A DNA stretch of 64,000 bases from Phallusia mammillata (taxonomy: Eukaryota > Chordata > Ascidiacea > Phlebobranchia > Ascidiidae): NCBI GenBank assembly GCA_003260075.1, contig QLIY01000844.1:2011-66010 (forward strand). Reading direction: 5' to 3'. Shown one piece after another: positions 1 to 12,100 of this stretch. A program made the translations under genes and the position numbers. A model generated the notes under the pieces. That model searched no databases and was not told the DNA's origin. It saw only the letters and a list, made by a program, of their open reading frames with translations. Position 1 is the first letter of the stretch. Each line of letters begins with the position of its first letter.

Positions 1-60
1 TTACCGCCGCATGCGGCCCGCGGGCCGCAGGTTGCCCACCCCAGCCTTAAGGGTTCCGTG
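1..60. mobile_element. Fragment of a hAT-like repeat end
   Basis: A GC-rich block containing gcggcccgcgggccgcaggt followed by tgcccaccc resembles the terminal sequence of a hAT-type non-autonomous element. The rest lies outside the window, so neither a partner end nor a target duplication can be checked. Confidence 0.3.
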
Positions 61-1172
61 CGAGTAAAAAGGTTGAAGAGCACTGTATTAGACAGATGTT
101 TTGTCGCTGCACAATTTCAGATTCCCATGAAGCAGTAGTCAAGTCATTTGTTGAAAATGTTTGTTTTTCTGGACCGATAAGTACTTTACAAATTAGTCTC
201 CAAGTATTTATAAGGGTTGCCAGTTTAAAAATCCCTTATCAAGTAGATTTTATTGGTGTCTTGTATCTGTGGCGCTCCTAGTGTTGCGATTGAAAGACAA
301 TAAAGTTTTATTGCTCGTTTTCCGATTCGCTACAGCAAATGAGAAATAGTTCTTTGAATTCGTGCGTTCGATATTGAATTTTATTAACGCACAACAGTGT
401 GCAACGTTGTTTGCTATCGACTGCCATACGGCCTATTTCACGAACGGGCAAAAAGTGTGACTTTTTTATTTCAAATTGTAGTTGCTTAAAATATTTTTTT
501 TCCTGTATAACTTACCCTGGTGTTAAAATACAGATTGTTTTTTTGTTTTTTTTTGAATAAACCCTTTACATTTTTCTCTCGTTTACCTCTTAGCCGATGT
601 AAATGGTAAATTGTACCTTAAAGCGAATTGATTTGCAAAAGCGTTTTAATGAACGCCGGCAAAAACATGTGAACGTCCGCATAAACTTAGATCGACGACT
701 GAAGGTTGTGCCCCCTGAACTATACCTACAAACTTCGTGATACTGTAAAAGTGAACTCAATTTGTTGCTTTGAACCAGGAGCTGTATTTGGGATTTTTTT
801 ATGCGCCTATTGCTTATAGATATTGCGGTAAACTGTTTGTTGTAACCGTTTGGTTAAATTATTGCTTTGCATTGCATTCGGTGTATTTGTGGCCTATGAA
901 TTACAAACCAAACCAACCCCAGACATCAAATGTTTGCACATATTATCACAAAAAACGTGTCAAAATGTTTCAATGCGTACGGTATAAATCTGTCGGTGTC
1001 ACAAATTGCTATCTTTATTTCAGGATAAAAAAAGTTTATAAAAACGTTAGGGTGGCTGAACACTGCCACGTCAGATATCGTCACGTCATCGGGGCGCAAA
1101 GAAAATGGTTAAAGATTTTACTTTTAACTGAAACGCTGTAAATGTTCATTTAAATGACTTTTTTGTTTTTGC
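61..1172. other. Gene-free stretch upstream of the NXPE copies
   Basis: No convincing coding region. The 123-codon open frame at 770-1141 has no recognisable family and AT-rich composition. The last 120 bases (from about 1050) are strongly similar to 1668-1799 and 2700-2832, the sequences just upstream of the other NXPE first exons, so the duplicated unit extends into upstream non-coding DNA. Confidence 0.5.
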
Positions 1173-1265
1173 AGGCTAATTGCAGTATGAAAGAACTTGC
1201 TGTCATAGTTCTTGTTGTTGTAACCCTTGTAATAACTGCACTTCTTTACGAATATTCCGAAACAT
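1173..1265 (+). pseudogene. NXPE-like first-exon fragment, paralogue A
   Basis: After a pyrimidine tract and ttttgcag comes a short leader and an ATG at 1187 starting MKELAVIVLVVV, a signal anchor equivalent to the first exon at 2846. About 26 residues are present before the sequence breaks at a single N (1266), which I read as a contig junction. It differs from the other copy at roughly a quarter of residues, so it is more likely a separate paralogue than an allele. The rest of this gene is not in the window. Confidence 0.5.
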
Positions 1266-1319
1266 NAAAATTCGGCTCTTTATCGCCATCGGTTGACGAT
1301 TAAAAATCAATTAAACTGG

Positions 1320-1545
1320 AAACAAAATTTTTTCCTAAATTTTGTTTCGAAAGGTTATGGTGGATTCGAAACAATTTTTTTTGTCAAAACAAAATTTTGT
1401 TTTGTGAAACAAATTTTGTTTTGTAACAACGAAATTAGTTTCCAAAAAATATTTTAATTTTGTTTCGGAAACGAAATTTGTTGCTTCGAAACGAAATTTC
1501 GTTTTACAAAACACTTTTCGAAACGAATTTTGTTTTCTTATGGGA
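1320..1545. repeat. Palindromic AT-rich repeat cluster
   Basis: Many copies of a short self-complementary unit built from gaaac, aaaatttt and gtttc, for example caaaattttgttttg and gaaacgaaatttcg, spaced 15-30 bases apart. A related shorter cluster is at 2183-2255. No coding sequence; the open frames on both strands are by-products of the repeat. Confidence 0.6.
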
Positions 1546-1589
1546 AAAATGCATTGCCGCCATTCCCACCCTTTTCGTTTTTTTCGCAA

Positions 1590-1918
1590 AGCTGAAAACC
1601 TTGAATGCGATTCGGTTCGGCAACCATGTAATTTTACCCTTTAGGGATAAAAACAGTTCATAAAACCGTTAGGGTGGCTGAACACTGCTGTCGTCAGATA
1701 TCGTCATGTCTTCGGTCGGCGCAAAGTGGATGGTTAAACATTGACTTTTAACTGAAACACTGCAAATATTTGTTTTTCTTGACTTTGTGTTTTTGCAGGT
1801 TAATGGGAGTATGAAACAACTTGCTGTCATATTTCTGGTTGTTGTATCCCTTGTAATAAGTGTGTTTCTTTACGATAATCCTGAAACATCAATTCCGAGA
1901 TATTTGAACCCCCCCCCC
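1590..1918 (+). repeat. Near-identical copy of 2625-2943 ending in a C run
   Basis: The NXPE upstream region and the first ~32 codons of exon 1 (ATG 1811) occur here and again at 2625-2943. Homology stops at tatttga, followed by 10 C (1909-1918). The later copy begins directly after 12 C (2613-2624). Runs at the edges of an overlap suggest an assembly junction, not a biological duplication. Confidence 0.65.
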
Positions 1919-2304
1919 GCTCTTTGCCTGGTTTTATGCGGCTCTTACGTCGTTGTCGAAGTTTGGGACCACCGTTAATTTTGGTTAGTTTGTGACGATC
2001 TGGTACAAACTCGTTAAATGTAAAGTAAACCTATTACAATTTTTCTTTTGAACAAACGTACTATCGGTATGGCCACAAACCTTGCCTTGAAACTGTAACC
2101 TGGCACATGGCCTGATTATGACGACAAATATTCAATTGTTAAACAATCAATGATTGCTCATTATTGCGTACAATGCGAATGNACGAATTTTGTTTCCAAT
2201 AACTTTTGGTAACGAATTTTGTTTCCGAAACCTTTTGGTAACAAAATTTGTTTCCAATATATGCATTTGAAATAAACCTATTACGTATCTAAAAATAGCA
2301 CAGA

Positions 2305-2306
<2 letters not shown>

Positions 2307-2400
<94 letters not shown>
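2307..2400. repeat. 94-base C homopolymer
   Basis: An uninterrupted C run with no imperfections. Uninterrupted runs this long are hard to sequence and to maintain. In this window C/G runs repeatedly mark contig junctions, so a technical origin is likely. The glycine-rich minus-strand open frame through it is not a gene. Confidence 0.9.
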
Positions 2401-2401
<1 letters not shown>

Positions 2402-2845
2402 ACGCCTAAGCTTGGGACGCATGCGCGTTACATGAAAATACCGCAAAATTTCTCATCAGGGAAGATCTTTTGAGCAAACAATTTCTATTAAGCTAAACTT
2501 CAAAATAGCAGAGAACAAATATTTTAGTACCAAACCAGACATAATTCTCATCGCACGTTTTTGTTTATGCAATTCGTTGAGTTGAGTGTTTTTGTGTGTC
2601 AGACAGTGCAAACCCCCCCCCCCCAGCTGAAAACCTTGAATGCGATTCGGTTCGGCAACCATGTAATTTTACCCTTTAGGGATAAAAACAGTTCATAAAA
2701 CCGTTAGGGTGGCTGAACACTGCTGTCGTCAGATATCGTCATGTCTTCGGTCGGCGCAAAGTGGATGGTTAAACATTGACTTTTAACTGAAACACTGCAA
2801 ATATTTGTTTTTCTTGACTTTGTGTTTTTGCAGGTTAATGGGAGT

Positions 2846-5800
2846 ATGAAACAACTTGCTGTCATATTTCTGGTTGTTGTATCCCTTGTAATAAGTGTGT
2901 TTCTTTACGATAATCCTGAAACATCAATTCCGAGATATTTGACAAAACACGATCGACAAATAAATGCAAAATTTGGAAGTTTCCGATGGAGAAAATATAT
3001 GCCTGAGATTAAACATCTTCTCGAACAAATTGAGTTGGGTTATATTGAACAAAAGTGGAAGCTTGAACATTCCACCGACCCAAGAAAAGTGCTGATATCC
3101 TCTGCATACAATAAAACATACGCTGTCGGTGAGGAAGTTTTTGGACAGATGCAGGCAAGGGATTTTTACGGAACAAACAAAACGTACGGAGGGGATTATT
3201 TTAGAGCAAGGTATTTGAAATGATTTTATTGCAAGGTATTTAAATGTTGTAATTGTAAACATGTTTAAAACCTAAATCGGTTCTAACTCTATCGTTTTGC
3301 AATTTAATTTTTATCTTAAATCACATTTTTACCCCCCCCCCACAAAACGTACGGAGGGGATTATTTTAGAGCAAGGTATTTGAAATGATGTTAATGTAAG
3401 GTATTTGAAATGTCGTAAACATCAGTATGTTGTCACTAAAAATTTTACTATGAACCCTTATATATTTTAGAGTCAGTTTACAATTTTCAAAATGATAATA
3501 TCTAACCGTAAGCATATTTTGAGATAACTCGTTTTCAATATGGATTTGTGCGCTTTGCTCCACCTATCGAAAATTCGCTAAATGCGCGGCTGACGTGAGT
3601 TATGGTGTTAGTAGATTTATAAATGGGGTCGACATTTTAAATGGGGGCCCCCCCCCCCATCACATTTTTACCAGCCATAGAGAAATACTTTTCTTATTTT
3701 ACTGAACCCATATTCATGTCGCTATCCGCTGTTTGCGAATCCATTCCTTATCAAAGTCTCACACGTCAGTCAATAACCAGTAACTTATATTGAATTGATA
3801 ATTTTGCGATCGCAAAAGGCAAAGAAAATGCTGCCAAGCACTCCCCCCCCAAAAAAGATTTCTATCAGGTACTATTTCTGCAAAAATAATAATTTTAAAA
3901 CCACATCATTTTGCTTCCAAAACAGACTTGCTCGTTTGAATTTGCAAGGATTGAAAACTGGAGACAGAGTGCCTGTGTCGATTTACGATCATGGAAACGG
4001 AAACCCCCCCCCCAATTCGGCAAACCGAAACAAAGCCATGGTGTGGCATATTATATTTGCTGTAAATGTATTTTTCATGTCAAAAAATGTATGAAAAGTA
4101 TTTTGACGACAAAAGAATACGGAACCCTTAAACGTATACAAGCATATACCTAATTTTGAATTAATGTCTTCGGGATTTAGCTTGATGTAGGCTCGCCAGC
4201 GCATTTCGTCAATAATACCATATTTGGACAGGACGTTCGCTGCGCAACCATCCGTGACGTTCACTCGTTCCGTTTTCTTTTTTCTATTTTATTCTGGAAG
4301 AATGACAATGGTAATCTACACACAAGGCCACATTGGTGGGTAGAGCACCCCCCCCCCGATTTTTCAAACCCAAAGTTTGGAACAACGTGGTTTTGTTATC
4401 GCCCTACTAACGAAACATGCCCCAAAGATCCCCCCCCCCCAGTGAAGCTGTCATCGACCTGATCATGCAAGCAAGTACAATAAACCCTTTGTTGTTTATT
4501 GGAACATATCCGTCTGGTACCAAGGAAGAGTGCGACATAAAACTAATGTAAGTAAGATATTGCATTCTTATTTTGGCCCTAAAATTCACTTGCTTTTTTC
4601 AGGAAAAATGGTAAACTACTCTGTGATTTTTCAAACCCAAAGTTTGGAACAACGTGGTTTTGTTATCGCCCTACTAACGAAACATGCCCCAAAGATATGC
4701 AATGGTACCAAAGAACTGAGGCAAAACTACAACACCCCGAGCGCAAGGAGCTGTTTAACACAAAACTCAACAGAGAAATTGCGATCAAAAATAAAGTTTT
4801 GCTCAAAGCTGAGGTAAACAAAACGTCATTTGCTCAAAACTTGCAACAATGTGAGACGATTAACCGAAAGCACGAAAATGAATCGTTGGTGCCCAGTGGA
4901 TTTTATCGCAATGGAAAATGGATTTCATTAAAATGCAAAAACGCACATCGTGATTTAACCCTTGTTGATAAGTGCCTCTCTAATAAGCAGATTTACATCA
5001 TCGGGGATTCGACGATGCGCCAGTGGTACATGATATTATCCAAAAAGCTTAAATTGACAGATGCTGCAAACAGAGGTGCTCTTTGGTCACAACCACGAAA
5101 CGGTANACATTCCAGTGAAGCTGTCATCGACCTGATCATGCAAGCAAGTACAATAGACCCCTTGTTGTGTATTGGAACGTATCCGTCTGGTACCAAGGAA
5201 GAGTGCGACGTAAAACTAATGTAAGTCAGATATTGCATTTTGATTTTGACAACTAATATTTACTTGTTTTTTTTGTTAGGGAAAATGATAAACTGCTCTG
5301 TGATTTTTCAAACCAATCGTTTGGAACAACATGGTTTTGCTATCGCCCGACTAACGAAACATGCCCCAAAGAAATGCAATGGTACCAAAGAACTGAGGCA
5401 AAACTACAACACCCCGAGCGCAAGGAGCTGTTTAACACAAAACTCAACAGAGAAATTGCGATCAAAAATAAAGTTTTGCTCAAAACTGAGGTAAACAAAA
5501 CGTCATTTGCTCAAAACTTGCAACAATGTAAGACGATCAACCGAAAGCAAGTAAATGAATTGTTGGTACCCAGTGGATTTTATCGCAATGAAAAGTGGAA
5601 TTCATTGGAATGCAAAAACACGCATCGTGATTTGACCCTTGCTGATAAGTGCCTCCCTAATAAGCAGATTTACATCATCGGGGACTCTACAATGCGCCAG
5701 TGGTACATGATATTATTCGAAAAACTTAAATTGACAGATGATGCAGACAGAAGTGATCTTTGGTCACAACCACGAAACGGGAAAAATCGACTGAGAAACA

Positions 5801-6264
5801 TCACAATCAAGTACAGAGCACACGGACTTCCTTTGCAAAACCCGGGACCTCCTCGTGTCAAACCTTACATTGTAAACACTTTGGACGAAATAACTGAACA
5901 AGGCAATGTTGTTGTGGTGTTTCATATCGGTGCACATTTTGATTATTACGACCCTTTGATTTTTGTAGAACGTCTTTCGGCCATCATTAAAGATGCCCTG
6001 CATCGTTTGAAGCGACGAAACCATAACGTCAAAGTTTTCGTTCGCTTAGGAATAAGATACACGGTGCCCAGTCCGTTTCGTCCAACAGAATGGCATTTGT
6101 ACCGATTTAATCAAATAATGCTCGGTATGCTGTCAGACCTAAAATATTTGACATTTATTGATACGTGGGGATTAACAACAGTGCATCCACAAAAGGATAT
6201 TCATGCCAATCCTAATCTAATATCAGACGCCGTGGCTCTTTGGTTGTCTTATTTGTGCGATTGA
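2846..6264 (+). CDS. NXPE-family protein (PC-esterase domain), composite locus
   Basis: Predicted type II membrane protein of the secretory pathway with an NXPE central domain and a C-terminal PC-esterase (GDSL-like) domain. Exon 1 (2846-3210) has a signal anchor, MKQLAVIFLVVVSLVISVFL, and the family motif YGGDYFRAR; its acceptor lies 12 bases before the ATG. Exon 2 is split by C runs: its 5' part is 3926-4003 and its 3' part 4441-4550, repeated at about 5113-5220. The complete exon 3 is 5280-6264 and carries GDST (nucleophile Ser) and, near the C terminus, QKDIH (likely Asp/His of the triad). Splice phases match the intact gene at 15694. The middle of exon 2 is missing, so no uninterrupted protein can be read from this assembly. 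Family assignment is firm; substrate is unknown. Confidence 0.75.
4358..5220 (+). pseudogene. Second partial NXPE exon 2/exon 3 copy, broken at an N
   Basis: Holds a fragment of exon 3 (4358-4429), the 3' part of exon 2 (4441-4550), exon 3 from its acceptor (4603) up to the GDST region and WSQPRNG, then an N at 5106, then exon 2 3' sequence again (to 5220). The exon 3 copy differs from 5280-6264 at several residues (for example the triplet after LKLTD), so it is a divergent allele or a close paralogue. It lacks the C-terminal half with the catalytic His. Confidence 0.6.
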
Positions 6265-6482
6265 AATTGGTCAGCTAACTTATTTGACCATCGCATGAAA
6301 AAACAAAAATACTACCACGGACATTGTTTTATTTGGTTTTACAGGTTTACACTAAACATTTAAGGAATATCGGTTCATAGAAACATTGCACAATTTGCAC
6401 AAATTTCAATGCAAATATGATCCCTTCAAAAATCAGAAGATGCAAACTCCATTCAAGATTGACAAATATCGTCATCTGAATC

Positions 6483-8008
6483 TTGTGTATTTTGCTGTTG
6501 ATTGCATTCACAAAAAAGAGTTTTTTTGAAGATCGCGTAAGCCGAAAAATTGTTTTTGGTGCTAGAAATGCCATAGCTTTGCGAACCAAATTGATGAATC
6601 GTGAAAAACAACTTACGGAGATCAAACGATTCAACGCAGAAAATATTAAGGTACTCCTTTATGTTGCTTTCATTCGTATTAAGTTATTTTCCGATATTTA
6701 TGCGTAACCAAAGCGTTTTGCGTGTATTGAAATTACTCACCGCTGTAATTGCTACCATTCAACAAATTGTAAAATCAATGTTTTTGTTGGGAACTTTACG
6801 TTTTTTTGTAGCTACAAAGTGTAAACGGATGCATTCAGTTTAAAAAGCATTTTTTTAAAGACATGTTGAATTAAATTTTCCAAGTTTTGCAGAATGAAAC
6901 GCGGCGCTTACCAAAAGTGATCGGCATTGGAGTAAAAAAGTGTGGTACCAGGGTAAACTGGGCTTTCCTGACCAAAATCCACTAATTCGAGTTCCCAAAG
7001 AAAAGGAAATGTTCTTCTTCACATTAGCGAAAATGGGAGACTTAAATGCTTACCCGTAAAGTGTTTATATACGCCTTCTATATAGCCTTTCAAAAAACTT
7101 TTCGTGGCACTAATAAATAAAATCAAAGGTGGTTTTTTCTACTATTGACTGCAATGTCTTCTTAATATTTGTTGTTTTTTGATTGTGGTAAATAATGAAT
7201 TTGTGTTTTGCAGAAAAGGGATGCCACCGACAAACGATAGACAAGTTGCAATGGAAAAGACACCAATATATTTTGCTTTTCCACCCACAAACATTCCATA
7301 CAGAATCAAAACATCAATTCCTGGTGTAAAGCTTATTTTAATCGTCTGTGATCCAACCCTGAGAGCGTTTTCAGATTATGTGCACGAGGTGAGTTTATAA
7401 AAACATAACAAGTAAAATAAGCTGCTGTAATGTGTCGCATTATTATAATGGAAGAAATAAAAACCAAGAGGTAAAACAATTTTGGGTTTTATCATTACAA
7501 ATATCTTATTCGTACAACCAGTAGCACATAGATTAAAATAATACTTTTTTTGTTACAAATCAGTAGCAGCAAATGTAATACTTATACGCGGAAAATAGCA
7601 TCATAATTTAAACCACTTTTTTGTTCACAGCGTGTAAGGTACGAGCTTTACAATAATCATTTGATCAGTAAATACGAAACATTCGAACAGCGTGTTGATA
7701 TTATCTTCCAAAACTGCAACACAGCATATCTGAGTGGCAAAAAATATCCCTTCTACATTCGGACTTGCGAGAAAAATTTGTCAACTTAGTTCACACAAGC
7801 CTTGCATCAACTCTACTCTCCAATGGAATATACTCAGCTCATATTAAACAATGTCAAAGTTTCTTCAACAGCTCAAGTTTAAAAGTTGTAGATGGAGATC
7901 GATTCATTAAAGATCCAGGACCAATAATTGAGGAACTGAAGGATTTTATTGGAATTCCAAAAGTCTTGTTGCGAGAGGATTTTGTTCGCCATCCAGACAC
8001 CGGATTCT
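6483..8008 (+). pseudogene. Heparan-sulfate 3-O-sulfotransferase-like pseudogene, copy A
   Basis: Same exon plan as the intact gene at 19196. A stem exon ends at 6650 (NAENIK then GT), the PAPS-loop exon is 6893-7055, the next exon 7214-7388 (MEKTPIYFAFPP, LIVCDPT, FSDYVHE), and the last exon starts at 7631. Lesions: no in-frame ATG and a TGA before the membrane segment; the PAPS-loop exon is 163 bases against 164 in the intact genes, with the frame lost after VKKCGT; a 1-base deletion near GTTGAT in the last exon puts TAG in frame soon after. The copy runs into a 10-G junction at 8009 before the C-terminal motif. Lesions could be partly assembly error, but two independent copies are both broken. 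Confidence 0.7.
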
Positions 8009-8018
8009 GGGGGGGGGG

Positions 8019-8155
8019 TAATCATTTGATCAGTAAATACGAAACATTCGAACAGCGTGTTGATATTATCTTCCAAAACTGCAACACAGCATATCTAAGT
8101 GGCAAAAAATATCCCTTCTACATTCGGACTTGCGAGAAAAATTTGGGGGGGGGGG
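8019..8155 (+). repeat. Duplicate of 7651-7784 between two G runs
   Basis: Repeats the start of the last sulfotransferase exon with one visible base change and is bounded by G runs at 8009-8018 and 8145-8155. Interpreted as an unmerged overlapping contig. Confidence 0.65.
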
Positions 8156-8244
8156 CGTGTTTTGTGTATGTAACGCTGAATTTTAAAACAATAGCGTAAT
8201 AAAAACTATAAACGAGCAGTGTAACAGGTTAAATTGTTACTTCA

Positions 8245-8328
8245 ATATAAACACGCGAATCGGTTGGCGTGCCATGAAAAACCACCTCGCGTGCCAACCT
8301 TGGCATGCGTGCCAGGGGTTGCCGACCC
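8245..8328. mobile_element. Right end of a hAT-like element
   Basis: Ends in ggttgccgacccctg, the inverted form of the caggggtcggcaacc terminus seen at 12678 and 31034. The left end was not found. Confidence 0.45.
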
Positions 8329-8368
8329 CTGGTCTAATACCTGGTCCACATTGTTTATCTTGCTAAGN

Positions 8369-9318
8369 ATTCCATACAGAATCAAAACATCTATTCCTGA
8401 TGTGAAGCTTATTCTAATCGTGTGTGATCCAACTCCGAAAGCTTTTTCGGATTATGTGCATGAGGTGAGTTTATGAACAGATGGTGACCAAACCGTTATG
8501 TGTGTGTAACCATAGTTTTAAAATGCTGCTATGTGAAAGACAACTTTTTGAAAAAGCAAAAGACCATACACTTTTCTAATACATATCCTGAAAATAAAAC
8601 AACAAACATAGGGCTGTATTACAGGGTCCGTATTTCACCAAAGGTTGCCAGTGTCCTTTGTTTATAGCTGTTGTAAAAAAATTCCTGAATACGTGTTAAA
8701 CGCTATTTAAACCCATTTTTGCAGCGTGTAAGACATAAGCTCTACAATGATCATTTGATAGGCAAATACGAAACATTCTAACAGTATGTTGATGAATATC
8801 TTCCAAAACTGCAACACAGCATAACTGAGTGGCAAAAAATATCCCTTCTACATTCGGACTTGAGAGAAAAATTTGTCAACTTAGTTCACAAAAGCCTTGC
8901 ATCAACTCTACTCTCTAATGGAATATACTCAGCTTATATCAAACAATGTCAAAGTTTCTTCAACAGCTCAAGTTTAAACGTTGTAGATGGAGATCGATTC
9001 ATTAAAGATCCAGGACCAATAATTGAGGAACTGCAGGATTTTAAGTCTTGTTGCGAGAGGATTTTGTTCGCCATCCAGACACCGGATTCTTTTGTTACCA
9101 AAAATTTACCACCCAGCATCTCGAGCACAAAGTAAATGAAAGCAGCATAGAAAATGTTAAACAGTTGGATTGTCTTAAAAGTTCAAAAGGCCGCACGCGC
9201 AACGGAAAGCAGAAAGCCAACTGGATAACTTTAAAAAAAATTGCGGGCGTTTTATCGCCCGTTTAATGAAGAATTTTTCGAGAATATTGGAAAAAAATTT
9301 GGTTGGGATGATGAGTAA
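8369..9318 (+). pseudogene. Heparan-sulfate 3-O-sulfotransferase-like pseudogene, copy B
   Basis: Begins after an N (8368) inside the third exon (to 8464, ending FSDYVHE then GT), with the last exon from 8725. The protein resembles the intact paralogues through GIYSAYIKQ, VVDGDRFIKDPGP and KGRTRNG. Lesions: TTC TAA instead of TTC GAA in the KYETFEQ segment; a 13-base deletion removing IGIP before the RED motif; and a frame change in an A run near the C terminus before the FYRPFN block. Close to copy A in sequence, so it may be its allele or a tandem copy. Upstream exons are absent. Confidence 0.7.
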
Positions 9319-10670
9319 CAACTCTGTGAATCTTACTTACATTGAAAAGACCAATTTTAAAAACCGAGTGGCGTGTAAGCATGTTAAAGTACATATGTCT
9401 TTATCCACGAAATGCGACAACAGCATTGGAACCATGAGTGCTGCTTGTCATTTTCTGTTATTCAAAAAGCTACTGTATTCGTGAGTTGAATTTCGTCGTC
9501 ATTAATAGTCGAAAGTTAAATGTCTCTGGTAAGATGACAATCTTAAAATTCCTGTTGTGACTTTAGTAACAAAAGCAATGAATTTAACGTTTATTGAAAC
9601 TGTAATGTTGTGGACTTTTTTTCATAAACTAAGAAATCATTTTTAAAGACATACGTTAAAACAGACGTTCGTGTTTGAGCAGCAACGGTAAATTTTTATT
9701 ACGTCACAAGACTGAAAGTCAAAACGAAATGAATAAAACTCCATGCATTTACATTGGTTAAACTCCATGTGGCAATTAGAAGTGTAACAAAAATTAGAGC
9801 CATTTGAATAACGCATTTCACTGACAAACACCGTTAACTGACCCTGTATTGTACCTAATTTCAGAGTTTCAAACTGCGTAATCTGTAAGCGCTCCATGTA
9901 GAAAATGTTATAGGCTGATATCGGATCGCAATAGAAACCAGCAAACTTTTTCACGCACTCTAAAATCACGTCACTTGTGCCACGCAGCGAGTTTCCTTTC
10001 GGTTTCTAATTTACGATGTTAGTAAAATGTATGTCGCCCCTCAAATTTTTATGAATGTCTTTTTATTCTACTGAATATTTCAGGTAGCATATATGTTAGT
10101 TACAGGCAGTTTAACTTTGATAAAATCAGCGGAATAAAAACCAAAACGCGGCTCACAAGTCGCAACAGACCTCAGCAAACCACTAAAGATTGCTATTTTA
10201 GCTTTAAAAACTGCCATTTGGCACCGACATTATAAAAGTTTGAGAACCACTGCTATAAACACTTTCACCAGAGTTGGCAGAAGGGAAGTTTTTTATTAGC
10301 TTGAATACGGAAAAAACTTTTACGGTATACGCAGAACAGCAACAAAAACATTTTATGTACAGTGGTGCGAGTAAGCCAATATGTGCTTTAATTAAATTAT
10401 TGGACTAGTCTTTAGTGAGCTGTCCAACACGTGTATTGTGCTATATAGCCGCGCTGTACTGTTGCCATCACACAGATTAAGTAAATAAGCTGATGCTAAT
10501 TACCATAATGTATACAAACAAGTATTGCTCTTCAAGCAGTTTAAATGTAAACAACCGACGCTTCGACGTCACGTACAAAATGCCTTCATCAGGATAATGA
10601 CATATCTCGAAACATAAAGTTCTTATAAAGCACCAAAAGCATTGGTAAAATACAGAAAACAGAGACAACA
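9319..10670. other. Gene-free interval
   Basis: No exon-like pattern that I trust. A Cys-rich minus-strand open frame at 9643-9969 has no recognised family. AT-rich intergenic sequence otherwise. Confidence 0.4.
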
Positions 10671-10677
10671 AACTAGC

Positions 10678-10800
10678 ACAGTGGTTCTCAACCTTTCATG
10701 GACCGTGGCCCCCTTAAAGTATATTTTTGGCCTCATGGCCCCTTTGAATAACAGTGTATAAGATCTGTGACCCTCCTGCAAAAAAATATAAATGGCAAAC
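10678..10800. mobile_element. hAT-like fragment (left end)
   Basis: cagtggttctcaacctttca followed by ggaccgtggccccctt is a typical hAT MITE terminus. No matching right end or target duplication was found. Confidence 0.4.
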
Positions 10801-10895
10801 TCGTGTTGAAGTTCGGTATTAATTTCGGCTTTAAACATGTCAAATAGAGTAAACAACAAACTGTAATCGTGACAAACCTCAATATGGATAAAGAG

Positions 10896-12100
10896 CAGGG
10901 TTGCCAGATAAAAATTGCTGAAAAGTGCCAACAACTCCCAAAAAAGCGCCAACCACAACAAAAAAGCGCCAAACAAAAATTGTTTAACGCCAAAAATCCC
11001 GTCAAACATTTTTTTTACAAAACTAGCAGGAGAACGTATATTATACAGCTGTATAAGTCACTTTATTAGCCGAACTGCATTAATTTGGTAAGTAGAATAT
11101 TTGAATGGCCGTGCAGGACCGTTTGTTTGTGTACCGTAACAAATAACTGGAAACTTCATTTCCCGTCCAGTACCCGAAAAGAAGTAAGTTCCAAAATCAA
11201 CATTACCTGGCTGTAAAATGATGTGTTGTTTAATTTCATTAACCAAAAAAATAATAATATGGTGTCCCATGAAATCAAAATAAACTACTGGCGATTGTGT
11301 TGTTTGCCGTAAACATACGCACCTATTGCCTATTCAGGGTTTTCTATTTTCACTCGAACATTTACTTGGCGAATAAAAATCCACTTATTTACTGAACAGG
11401 GGCTGTTTTGCCACAAACTAACAGAATTGGACATTGTCCTGATTTTTCATAACGTAGTTATTAAGGTTTCAAGATTAGGATTATTACTAACATATTAAGC
11501 GAAATACAAATAGTTAAAAGTGAAGTCCTCCAACAGCATTGGCGATGCAATTTACCAGACAACATTAGTTTGACTTGGATTCTTACAATAGCTTAGAAGC
11601 GTTTTTCCACTTTCATGCACTTTCCCTTACTGTCGTAAACTGGTTTCCACTTTTCAAATAACAATATTAAACATTTAAAACTACTCCAATGGTGCACTTG
11701 CTGTATGTCACTCCTGAAACACACACTTGGATTCCCATCTTATTTTCTAATGTCTAATCAGAGAGTAGAGACTACTATTGTATTGGTTGGCGAAACACGG
11801 GCATTCATGACGTAAGCAGTCATTAAAAGAAAGATAACCTTGACCTGCATTGTAAAAGCGCAGCTAATGAATCTAACCTAGATTTTGTTGGGTCAAAAAG
11901 ATAACCCTTTGACAAACGATGCCCAAACGTTCATTAAAAAAAACAAAAACGCCAAAGAAATGACTTGGGTGTCAACCAGCTCTATAAACCGCCAGATTTT
12001 ACAAAATTATCCTCCAAACCGCCAGTTGCAATTTTTGGTGCCAACCACTTTCATAAAACGTGTTGAATTTGGCGACAAATCCGTTAAATTGGCAACCCTG
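10896..12100. mobile_element. 1205-bp non-autonomous hAT-type element
   Basis: Left end cagggttgcca and right end tggcaaccctg are perfect inverted repeats at the tips. Flanking 8-bp direct repeats are identical: ataaagag at 10888-10895 and again at 12101-12108. Eight-base duplications are typical of hAT transposases. Subterminal regions carry repeated aaagcgccaa / aaaccgccag blocks. No transposase reading frame is visible, so it would need a helper. Confidence 0.8.

Noticed and set aside
770-1141. 123-codon plus-strand open frame
   Set aside because: No family resemblance, AT-rich codons, no splice context; overlaps conserved non-coding sequence upstream of the NXPE copies.
2147-2446. Poly-Gly protein on the minus strand
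   Set aside because: Produced entirely by the 94-base C run.
9643-9969. Cys-rich 108-codon minus-strand frame
   Set aside because: Open and oddly Cys-rich, but no recognisable domain, no convincing ATG context and no matching splice partners.
10623-11009. Hydrophobic minus-strand frames
   Set aside because: They cross the left border of the 1205-bp element, so they are not a single gene.
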